Origin: DAITMV01 sp036834985
GTDB taxonomy: Bacteria > Pseudomonadota > Gammaproteobacteria > Burkholderiales > Burkholderiaceae_B
Length of the DNA: 34,349 nucleotides
NCBI GenBank assembly: GCA_036834985.1
Contig: DAITMV010000010.1
Location: 1 to 34,349, forward strand
Direction: 5' to 3'
A model generated the notes under the pieces. That model made no database searches and was not told where the DNA came from. It saw only the letters and a program-made list of their open reading frames with translations. Position numbers and translations under genes: made by a program. Positions 7,593 to 14,303 of this stretch are shown piece after piece. Positions within the stretch are counted from its first letter, which is position 1, and every line of letters starts with the position of its first letter.

Positions 7593-8346
7593 CACCATCA
7601 ACCACAGCCACCAGCACAATCATGGCCAATAACACCGTGCTGGTCTCGGCCATTTGAAACAAGCTCAAATGAAACGACAACAGTTGCCCTAACCCCCCTG
7701 CTCCCACAACGCCCAAAATGGCTGCAGCGCGGATGTTGTTCTCCCAACGATAGAGCGTATAACTGATCACCTGGGGAATAATCTGCGGAAAAGTTGCATA
7801 CCAGAATACCTGGGTCGCACCGATACCTCGCAGCCGCAGCGCCAATGCAGGGCCATCCGGTGCATTTTCAATACTTTCAGCGAACAAACGGCCCAATACG
7901 CCGGTGGTGTGCAACGCCAGAGCCATCGTACCTGCAAACGGTCCCAAGCCCAGGGCAATTAACAGCAAGGAGGCCCACACCAGCTCGGGGATACTCCGTA
8001 AACCATTGAGCACGGCCCGACTGGGCCCCTTGAGCAAGCGCAAACCTTGGCCCTGTTGTCGACTCGCCGGGATCGCCCACACCATACCAAACACGGCAGC
8101 AAGCACAGTACCCAGCGCAGACATGGCGAGGGTTTCGCATGCAGCCCACAAGACTTTTTTGAGAAAGCCCCATTGCAGATTGGGATGGAGCAGTTCGCCC
8201 AGAAACCGGCCCATCGTCGACAACGCCGAAGTAGACGCCAGTTGATGCCACTGTAAGTCAAGGCTCGTAAAGCTCAGGATGACCAGCAGGATCAGCCCTA
8301 AAACAACCCAACAAGCTTTGCATCGCGCATTGAATAATGGGGTCAT
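7558..8346 (-). CDS. PhnE-type ABC transporter permease (second)
   Basis: An inner-membrane permease of about 262 residues from the PhnE family of oxyanion importers. There are about six hydrophobic segments. The C-terminal half carries the diagnostic run LRGIGATQVFWYATFPQ, then YTLYRWENNIRAAAILG and VGAGGLGQ, which docks on the ATPase. The ATG at 8346 overlaps the TGA of the preceding permease gene (ATGA), indicating translational coupling. A start further upstream would overlap more. The last 35 bp overlap the 3' end of the ATP-grasp gene on the other strand. It probably forms a heterodimer with the first permease. The substrate is inferred from context to be a selenium oxyanion, not shown by sequence. 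Confidence 0.9.
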   Translation of the reverse strand: MTPLFNARCKACWVVLGLILLVILSFTSLDLQWHQLASTSALSTMGRFLGELLHPNLQWGFLKKVLWAACETLAMSALGTVLAAVFGMVWAIPASRQQGQGLRLLKGPSRAVLNGLRSIPELVWASLLLIALGLGPFAGTMALALHTTGVLGRLFAESIENAPDGPALALRLRGIGATQVFWYATFPQIIPQVISYTLYRWENNIRAAAILGVVGAGGLGQLLSFHLSLFQMAETSTVLLAMIVLVAVVDGVSYLSRVAMSR

Positions 8347-9185
8347 CCGAGCACCCGTCGTAACCAATCGCTCAGCTTGTCAGCCAGCCACACCAACAGC
8401 ACAAAGACGAGCAGCATGGTTGAGACCTCGGAGCCATTAAACATCTTCATGGACGAGTCGAGTTGCTGACCAAGCCCGCCGGCGCCTACAAACCCAAGCA
8501 CGGCCGATGAGCGGATTGCACACTCCCATCGATACACGGTGTAACTGGCCAGCTCCGAAGCATTTTGCGGCAACAAGCCATAAAAAAAAGCCTGCAAGCG
8601 GCCGGCACCATTTCGCAACAAGGCGTCCGTTACGTGTGAATCCCCAGACTCCAAAATATCTGCATACACCTTGCCCAACATGCCGGCATAGGTCAGCCCG
8701 ATGGCCAAAACTCCCGCCGTGGGCCCCAGCCCCACCACCCTGACAAACACCAGCGCCCACACCAGTTCAGGAACGCTTCGAAGCACGATGGCGAACCAGC
8801 GAACAAGTTGGCGAACACTGGCAGGCCACCACGCCATGGTACCGGTGAGCGCTGACACCGACAGCGCCCGCACACAAACAAACGCCATGGGAACCGCCAA
8901 TAACCACGCCAGGCTTAGCCCGGCAGTTGCAATCGCCACGGTTCGCCAGGCTTGATCGGCAACAAACATCAAAAACTCAGGGTCAGCCTTGGGGGGAAAG
9001 GTGCTGCTCAAAAAATTCAGTGTGGGTTTGAGGTTGTCCTCAGAGAACAGCAGCCAGGGTTTGAATTCGGTCAACACAACCATGGGCCAGAGTAGACAGG
9101 CCGCGGCCAGCCACCACACGACCCGTTGTCTCCAAGCGGGGTCACGTGGGGTCTTGAACCGCCTGTCAGATGCAGCGACATACAT
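8343..9185 (-). CDS. PhnE-type ABC transporter permease (first)
   Basis: A 280-residue permease of the PhnE family with about six membrane spans. Conserved segments are IVLRSVPELVWALVFVRVVGLGP, where Arg and Glu-Leu-Val-Trp-Ala are typical, and TVYRWECAIRSSAVLG followed by VGAGGLGQQLD near the C terminus. An in-frame TTG lies at 9206, but the ATG at 9185 has AGGA 9 nt upstream and follows the ATPase stop by 11 bp. It shares motifs with the second permease (YRWE.NIR/AIR, VGAGGLGQ), so the two are ancient paralogues that probably pair in the membrane. Confidence 0.9.
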   Translation of the reverse strand: MYVAASDRRFKTPRDPAWRQRVVWWLAAACLLWPMVVLTEFKPWLLFSEDNLKPTLNFLSSTFPPKADPEFLMFVADQAWRTVAIATAGLSLAWLLAVPMAFVCVRALSVSALTGTMAWWPASVRQLVRWFAIVLRSVPELVWALVFVRVVGLGPTAGVLAIGLTYAGMLGKVYADILESGDSHVTDALLRNGAGRLQAFFYGLLPQNASELASYTVYRWECAIRSSAVLGFVGAGGLGQQLDSSMKMFNGSEVSTMLLVFVLLVWLADKLSDWLRRVLG

Positions 9186-9196
9186 GGGTGCAGATC

Positions 9197-10030
9197 CTAG
9201 CGGCAACGCATAAAAGCGGCCACGTTCGGGGTCGAGGACGCCACGTCTTGCAAGGGGGCCGGGCCATTGAGCTCGTCCAGATGCTGCGCATACAAGTCGC
9301 GAAGATGCTGCTCGGTCACTTGACCGGTTGGCAGGTCAAATACCACCTCCCCGTCCCGCATACCGATGATTCGAGGGAAAAAATTCAAAGCCATCTCTAC
9401 ATGATGCAAGGTCGCCAGTAATGTGATGCCGCGAGCCGCCGCGTGGGTGGTCAAGGTCACAATGGCTTGTTGGGTACGGCTGGGGTCGAGGGCAGACAGC
9501 GGTTCGTCGACCAGCATCAACCGCGCATCTGCGACCAAGGCACGTGCCAGGCCCACACGCTGACGCTCTCCACCGGAGAGACGGTCCACACGATCAAACA
9601 ATTTATCGGCCAGATCAAATTGCGCCAGGGCTTGCTGCGCTGCAGGCAGGTCGACTGGATAAAACAGGCTGCGCAAACTTTTAAACAAACTCATTTGCGG
9701 CAATTGTCCGGCCAGTACCGAGGTCACAACTCGCTGACGTGGCGGCAAGGGGGGGACCTGCGGTGCCAAAAACAGTTGACGACGCAAGGACTGCAGCGCT
9801 CGCTGCGTCAATGCCCATGGATTTTTTCCATCGATCAGCATCTGCCCGCTCGATGGCTTTAACGCGCATGCCAACAAGGCCAGCAAGGTGGTTTTACCCG
9901 CACCGGACGGGCCAATCACGGCCACTTGCTCACCACTGGCGAGCGACACATTGAGACGCTTGAGCACCTCCGGAGACTGTTTGGCAGCCCCCGGATAATG
10001 TGCCGAACAGTTCGACAGTTGCAATCTCAC
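9197..10030 (-). CDS. PhnC-type ABC transporter ATPase
   Basis: A 277-residue ABC ATPase that energises the importer. Visible motifs are the Walker A GPSGAGKTT, the signature LSGGERQR, the Walker B LMLVDEP, the D-loop SALD, and a switch His in TLHHVEMAL. The PhnC-like feature LRRQLFLAPQVPPLPPRQRVV has a QVP-type Q-loop. The start is GTG at 10030, overlapping the binding-protein stop (GTGA), so translation is probably coupled. The C-terminal extension of about 40 residues after the core is short. The first permease gene follows 11 bp downstream. Confidence 0.93.
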   Translation of the reverse strand: MRLQLSNCSAHYPGAAKQSPEVLKRLNVSLASGEQVAVIGPSGAGKTTLLALLACALKPSSGQMLIDGKNPWALTQRALQSLRRQLFLAPQVPPLPPRQRVVTSVLAGQLPQMSLFKSLRSLFYPVDLPAAQQALAQFDLADKLFDRVDRLSGGERQRVGLARALVADARLMLVDEPLSALDPSRTQQAIVTLTTHAAARGITLLATLHHVEMALNFFPRIIGMRDGEVVFDLPTGQVTEQHLRDLYAQHLDELNGPAPLQDVASSTPNVAAFMRCR

Positions 10031-10893
10031 TTGAGCAAACCAGCGCTACGAGCTGCTGTTTCGATGCCTTTGTAATTATCCGCTTTGGTAGGTACGAAAC
10101 GGGTTGCGCGCTGCAACTCAAGGATTTCCTTACCTTCAGGTGTGCTGCTGTTCAGCGATAAAAAGTCCTGAGTCAATTTGTCGCGCAGGGCAACTGGCAT
10201 ATCGGCGTGTACCGTCCAGTTGTAGTCGTAGTAGGTCGGCGTGGTGTAGATCACTTTGACTTTGTCGGTGTTGACTTTGCCCTCTTTGACGAATTTGTCC
10301 CATACGGAAATGTTCAGGGCACCCGCATCAACCTTACCCGCCGCTACTGCGGCAATCGTGGCATCGTGGGCGCCAGAGTACGCCACACGCTTGAAATCTT
10401 TGTCGGGATCGATATTGGCCTGCAGCAAATAACTGCGGGGCATCAAATGCCCGGAGGTGCTGGAGGCGGATCCAAAACTCACTGTTTTACCCTTCAAATC
10501 TGCCAGGGATTTGATATCGGGCTCGGTCGTGATAAATACCGAACGGAATTTTTCGTCTTCTTCTCGTTGTACCAGCGGAATCACCTTGCCGCCGGATCGC
10601 ACATTGGCCTGCACAAAGGTAAATCCACCAAACCACGCCAGGTCCACCTGCTTGTTGGCAATGGCTTCAACTGCCGCTGCATAGTCGGTTACCGGGGTGT
10701 ATTCCACTTTCATGCCCAGTTTGGCGCTCAAATACTTCATCAGCGGCGCCGCTTTACGGGCCAATTCGGTCGGAGACTCATCCGGTATGGCGGTGACTTT
10801 AAATACTTGCTCGGCATGCGCAAGGCCAGCCAAACCAATCATGGCACAGGTCATAAGTGCGCGCAACGTACGTGATGGGGACAAACTGATCAC
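10027..10893 (-). CDS. PhnD-family periplasmic binding protein, putative selenium oxyanion importer
   Basis: A 288-residue substrate-binding protein of the phosphonate/phosphite (PhnD) family. A signal peptide ends near residue 27 (GLAHA). Typical segments are PDESPTELARKAAPLMKYLS, the ligand-site region DLAWFGGFTF, SFGSASSTSGHLMP and YSGAHDATIAAVAAGKVDAGAL. The start is GTG at 10893 with AAAAGGAG 6 nt upstream. A branch of this family is catalogued as putative selenate ABC transporter binding proteins because it travels with selD. The neighbouring selenoneine genes make that the best reading here. Phosphite or phosphonate import cannot be excluded from sequence alone, but no phosphonate or phosphite catabolic gene is nearby. 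Confidence 0.88.
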   Translation of the reverse strand: MISLSPSRTLRALMTCAMIGLAGLAHAEQVFKVTAIPDESPTELARKAAPLMKYLSAKLGMKVEYTPVTDYAAAVEAIANKQVDLAWFGGFTFVQANVRSGGKVIPLVQREEDEKFRSVFITTEPDIKSLADLKGKTVSFGSASSTSGHLMPRSYLLQANIDPDKDFKRVAYSGAHDATIAAVAAGKVDAGALNISVWDKFVKEGKVNTDKVKVIYTTPTYYDYNWTVHADMPVALRDKLTQDFLSLNSSTPEGKEILELQRATRFVPTKADNYKGIETAARSAGLLK

Positions 10894-11041
10894 AACGATC
10901 TCCTTTTGAAATTAACCACACCTGGTCAAGTCTGGTCACGAAGCTCTATGTAGATTCGCCGCTGTAGTATAAGGTATCACACTGCAATGAATGCTTTGAC
11001 GATACGATCCAACCCTTAGATTGATACAAGCCAACGCCAAG

Positions 11042-12037
11042 ATGATCAGAACACCCCAATTCATGCAGTTATACACCGCCGATAGTGATCTGGTTCGTGG
11101 CGAACTGATTGCCGGCATCCAGAGTACACAAGCCTACACCTCCCCCAAGTATTTGTACGATGCGCTGGGGTCGGCCCTGTTTGAAGCCATCACAAAAATT
11201 CCCGAGTATTACCCAACACGCACCGAGGCGGCGATCATGGGTAGCCATGCCCTTGCCATCGCCCGCCAGGTGCCCAAGGGATCAACGTTTATCGATTTGG
11301 GAGCGGGCAATTGCGCCAAAGCAGCCTCACTGTTTGATCTATTTTGTCCTCGCAGGTATGTGGCCATTGATATATCAGTCGAGTTCCTCAAAGGCGCTTT
11401 GGAGTGTTTGCAGCGTCAATACCCCGCACTTGAGATGACGGGCGTTGGCATGGATTTTTCAACTGAGCTTGCACTGCCCACAGCGCTTGGTATCGACCCC
11501 CAGGATCCAGTCCTGCTGTTTTATCCGGGCTCCAGTATCGGCAATTTTACGCCTGACGCCGCCTTGAACTTTTTAAGCCAGGCCCGCACAGCGTGCGGAC
11601 AGGCCGCTGGCAGCGGACTCCTGATTGGTGTCGACCTGGTCAAACCAACGGCACTCCTTGAGGCAGCCTATGACGATGCGCTTGGCGTCACGGCCGCATT
11701 TAACAAAAATCTGCTGTTGCACATCAATACCTTGGCAGGTACTGACTTTAACGTCGCTGACTGGTCTCATATTGGTGTGTTTAACCAGGTGCAATCGCGT
11801 ATCGAAATGCATCTGCAAGCCAACCATGATTTGACGGTGACCTGGCCTGCAACCGGCGGAGCTACAACCCCCAACGTTCGACCCTTCAAGGCGGGGGAAC
11901 GCATACACACTGAAAATTCCTACAAGTGGACCGACGCAGACTTTACGACGCTGCTTAACCGGGCGGGGTTTGCAAAAACCACGCTATGGACAGATCCGCA
12001 GCACCACTTTGCAGTAGTGTGGGCTCAGATTCAGTGA
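11042..12037 (+). CDS. egtD: EgtD, histidine N-alpha-trimethyltransferase
   Basis: EgtD methylates histidine three times with S-adenosylmethionine to give hercynine, the betaine precursor of both ergothioneine and selenoneine. The product of about 331 residues shows the family signature YDALGSALFEAITKIPEYYPTRTE near residue 40, the SAM-binding DLGAGNCAKA, the PGSSIGNF motif, and GVDLVKP. The ATG at 11042 is chosen; a TTG at 11021 and an ATG at 11063 are alternatives, and none has a strong ribosome binding site. It is divergent from the importer operon across 148 bp and convergent with senA after 19 bp. With no egtB, egtC or egtE in the window and senA next door, it probably feeds selenoneine synthesis. 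Confidence 0.95.
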   Translation: MIRTPQFMQLYTADSDLVRGELIAGIQSTQAYTSPKYLYDALGSALFEAITKIPEYYPTRTEAAIMGSHALAIARQVPKGSTFIDLGAGNCAKAASLFDLFCPRRYVAIDISVEFLKGALECLQRQYPALEMTGVGMDFSTELALPTALGIDPQDPVLLFYPGSSIGNFTPDAALNFLSQARTACGQAAGSGLLIGVDLVKPTALLEAAYDDALGVTAAFNKNLLLHINTLAGTDFNVADWSHIGVFNQVQSRIEMHLQANHDLTVTWPATGGATTPNVRPFKAGERIHTENSYKWTDADFTTLLNRAGFAKTTLWTDPQHHFAVVWAQIQ

Positions 12038-12056
12038 CACCGACTCACTGAAGCGC

Positions 12057-13271
12057 TTATAACGGCCGACAACTCCTGAAGCCTGCAAAGATGTCCTGTC
12101 GTTGCGGCATAAAATAATTACGATACCGAGGGTGTTTCATTTGCCAGTCAGTCGCCAAGCATCCTCCTTTTAAGACAGGACGACTACCAAACCATGGTTC
12201 TGAATAATCCCGGTATGGGTGTGGTTCGAATCCGGGGAAGGCATTGAAGGTACTGCCCGTCCATTCCCACACATGCCCCCAGGCAAATTCGGGATGGATC
12301 GAGGCGGCGTACTGCCACTGGGCCTCTGTCGGTAATTGTCTCCCCGCCCATTGACACCAGGCGTTTGCGTCGTCCCAGTTCACGTGTACGACGGGTGATT
12401 GCACATTCAGCGGGACCCATGTCCCGAATTGTTTGATGCGCCAATGGGCCCCCACCGCACTGACCGCAGCCGGTAATGGATATCCGGTTGCATGGGTAAA
12501 CGCCAGATATTGCTGCCAACTGACGGGGCCGGCATCCATCTCAAATGCATCGATTGCCACGGTGTGAGGGCCCAGCTCGTTGTCAAAACAAAATCCGCCT
12601 TCCGATGCGCCCAGGCCCATGGAGCCTGCGGGCAAGGAGAGCGACGCCCCCGTTAAAGGCGCCGTGCCCTCGGATACAAAAGCCCACTCATGGCGCAAGG
12701 GAATATCCAGCGCCTGTGCCATATAAACGGCTGCTTCGTTATGCATTTGCTCATGAAACAACACCAGTTGAAAAAAATACAGATGATCGTGCACCCGCAG
12801 ATGATCCAGTTGTGAGAGCGTATCGGCCAGCGAGTCTTGCAGATACGCCAGCGTTGATTCCAGAGCGGGCAGTGGCAGGTCCCAGCGGTCTGGATGCGCC
12901 ACCCGGGACGAATCATAGAGCGCATCTGCCGACGGAAACCGGGACGGTAGACGTTCATGATACGGATCGCACGCCGCCTGCAAATGATCCTGCCGATTGC
13001 GACTGACCCACCATTCACAAAACCAGGCGATATGTCCTGCTTCCCACAAGGGAGGGTTCAGATCCTCACCGTAAGGTATTTGCATCTGAGGCCCCAAGGC
13101 TTGCGCGTAATCGTTTAACAGACCCAGGGTTCGACGCCGGGTCGCGATCAGTGCATCACGAATTAAGCGTGGGTTGGCGCTGCGTGCAAGTATGGCTGCC
13201 TGCGCTGGCGGCGTCGTGTAAACTGCAGACAGATCTGTTGCAACGTAGCCTGGATTCATTGCGAGACGCAT
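12057..13271 (-). CDS. senA: SenA, selenoneine synthase (EgtB-like)
   Basis: A non-heme iron enzyme of about 404 residues, related to EgtB/OvoA, that couples a selenosugar to hercynine with O2. The N-terminal DinB-like domain gives the three-histidine iron site: His80 in WEAGHIAWFCEWW, and His173 and His177 in FHEQMHNEA. The C-terminal formylglycine-generating-enzyme-like domain contains HVNWDDANAWCQWAGRQLPTEAQWQYAA, GHVWEWTGS and AGFRSCRPL. Choosing SenA over EgtB rests on head-to-head placement with senB and on selD nearby. Starts at 13271 and 13259 are both possible. A putative promoter at 13296-13324 supports either. It is convergent with egtD. Confidence 0.88.
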   Translation of the reverse strand: MRLAMNPGYVATDLSAVYTTPPAQAAILARSANPRLIRDALIATRRRTLGLLNDYAQALGPQMQIPYGEDLNPPLWEAGHIAWFCEWWVSRNRQDHLQAACDPYHERLPSRFPSADALYDSSRVAHPDRWDLPLPALESTLAYLQDSLADTLSQLDHLRVHDHLYFFQLVLFHEQMHNEAAVYMAQALDIPLRHEWAFVSEGTAPLTGASLSLPAGSMGLGASEGGFCFDNELGPHTVAIDAFEMDAGPVSWQQYLAFTHATGYPLPAAVSAVGAHWRIKQFGTWVPLNVQSPVVHVNWDDANAWCQWAGRQLPTEAQWQYAASIHPEFAWGHVWEWTGSTFNAFPGFEPHPYRDYSEPWFGSRPVLKGGCLATDWQMKHPRYRNYFMPQRQDIFAGFRSCRPL

Positions 13272-13274
13272 TCC

Positions 13275-14297
13275 TTGATTAAACCTTCTGTTGTTATTGT
13301 AAGTCCTGCCTTGGCCGATGCGAATAATGGCAACTGGCAAACTGCGCGTCGCTGGGCCTACCTGCTGCGTGATCATTACAGGGTTCGCATTGTAAAACAA
13401 TGGCCCGACACTCCCGATTCCGCCTCAGCAGACACGATGATGCTGGCCTTGCACGCCAGGCGGTCAGCAGACTCCATCCTGGCTTGGTCCACCAGGTATC
13501 CTCGCGGTACGCCAGGCCATGCATTGCTGCTTGCCCTAACGGGAACCGACCTGTATCGCGATATCGACAACGATGCCGCTGCCCAACAGTCGCTGGCACT
13601 GGCTGATCGTTTGATCGTCTTGCAGGAACAGGCGCCAGCCCGTGTGCCGCTGGAATACCAGCACAAAACATCGGTGGTGTTTCAATCCGTCACCACCCGT
13701 CAACCGTTTCCAAAGACAAGCACGCATCTGCGAGCAGTGATGGTTGGCCATTTGCGAGTTGAAAAAAATCCGCAAACACTGTTTGATGCAGCGCTCATGT
13801 TGGCAGATGTATCAGACATTTTGATTGATCACATCGGTCAGGGGCTGGATGCCCACCTGGCCCAACAGGCCCAGCGTACTGCGGCCCTCAGCCCACAGTA
13901 TCGCTGGCTCGGCGGCTTAAATCACGAAGCCACACGCAAACGTATGGGTCGCGCTCACCTGCTGGTGCATACCAGTCTGATGGAAGGCGGTGCCCATGTG
14001 ATCATGGAAGCGATCTGCGGAGGTACGCCAGTGCTCGCGTCTCGCATTGACGGCAATGTGGGTATGTTAGGCCCGGAGTACGCCGGGTACTTTGAACTGC
14101 ATGATGCCCGAGCTTTGAGCACCTTACTTCAAGCCTGCCGGCAGGATATCAGGCACGGTGTCCCGCACGGATCGCTGTACCATACCCTGCAACAACAATG
14201 CGCTGCGCGTGCCCCCCTTTTTACACCCGAGGCAGAACAACACAAGCTGCTGGCACTACTTAACAACGCCTTGCAGCCCTCACACTCAAGAACATGA
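13275..14297 (+). CDS. senB: SenB, selenosugar synthase (GT4-type glycosyltransferase)
   Basis: A 340-residue glycosyltransferase-fold protein. In the selenoneine pathway SenB uses selenophosphate and a UDP-sugar to form a selenosugar, the selenium donor for SenA. The N terminus SVVIVSPALADANNGNWQTARRWA is characteristic of this family. Later segments are the GT4-like VMVGHLRVEKNPQTLFDA, the LVHTSLMEGGAHVIMEAICGGTPVLAS donor-site region with its Glu, and GNVGMLG. The frame's best start is TTG at 13275 (MIKPSVVIV by analogy), without a strong ribosome binding site, and 3 bp from the senA start. selD follows after 6 bp, so senB, selD and the VTT gene form an operon. Confidence 0.9.
   Translation: MIKPSVVIVSPALADANNGNWQTARRWAYLLRDHYRVRIVKQWPDTPDSASADTMMLALHARRSADSILAWSTRYPRGTPGHALLLALTGTDLYRDIDNDAAAQQSLALADRLIVLQEQAPARVPLEYQHKTSVVFQSVTTRQPFPKTSTHLRAVMVGHLRVEKNPQTLFDAALMLADVSDILIDHIGQGLDAHLAQQAQRTAALSPQYRWLGGLNHEATRKRMGRAHLLVHTSLMEGGAHVIMEAICGGTPVLASRIDGNVGMLGPEYAGYFELHDARALSTLLQACRQDIRHGVPHGSLYHTLQQQCAARAPLFTPEAEQHKLLALLNNALQPSHSRT
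13296..13324 (-). promoter_or_regulatory. Putative senA promoter inside the senB 5' coding region
   Basis: On the minus strand TTCGCA (13319-13324), a 17-bp spacer and TACAAT (13296-13301) resemble a sigma-70 promoter (4 of 6 and 5 of 6). Transcription would start near 13289, a short leader from the senA ATG. The whole element lies within senB codons, because the two start codons are only 3 bp apart. Confidence 0.4.
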
Positions 14298-14303
14298 CGT
14301 CCC

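Noticed and set aside
10207..10875. Open frame of 222 codons on the plus strand
   Set aside because: It is the antisense shadow of the PhnD-family gene; low-complexity His/Arg/Gly-rich translation with no domain.
10894..11041. Promoters in the phnD-egtD divergent region
   Set aside because: TATACT on the minus strand and TTGACG on the plus strand are present, but neither has a partner element at acceptable spacing.
12057..13271. Reading the EgtB-like gene as an ergothioneine gene
   Set aside because: The head-to-head senB, the nearby SelD fusion and the absence of egtC/egtE favour SenA; kept as an alternative only.
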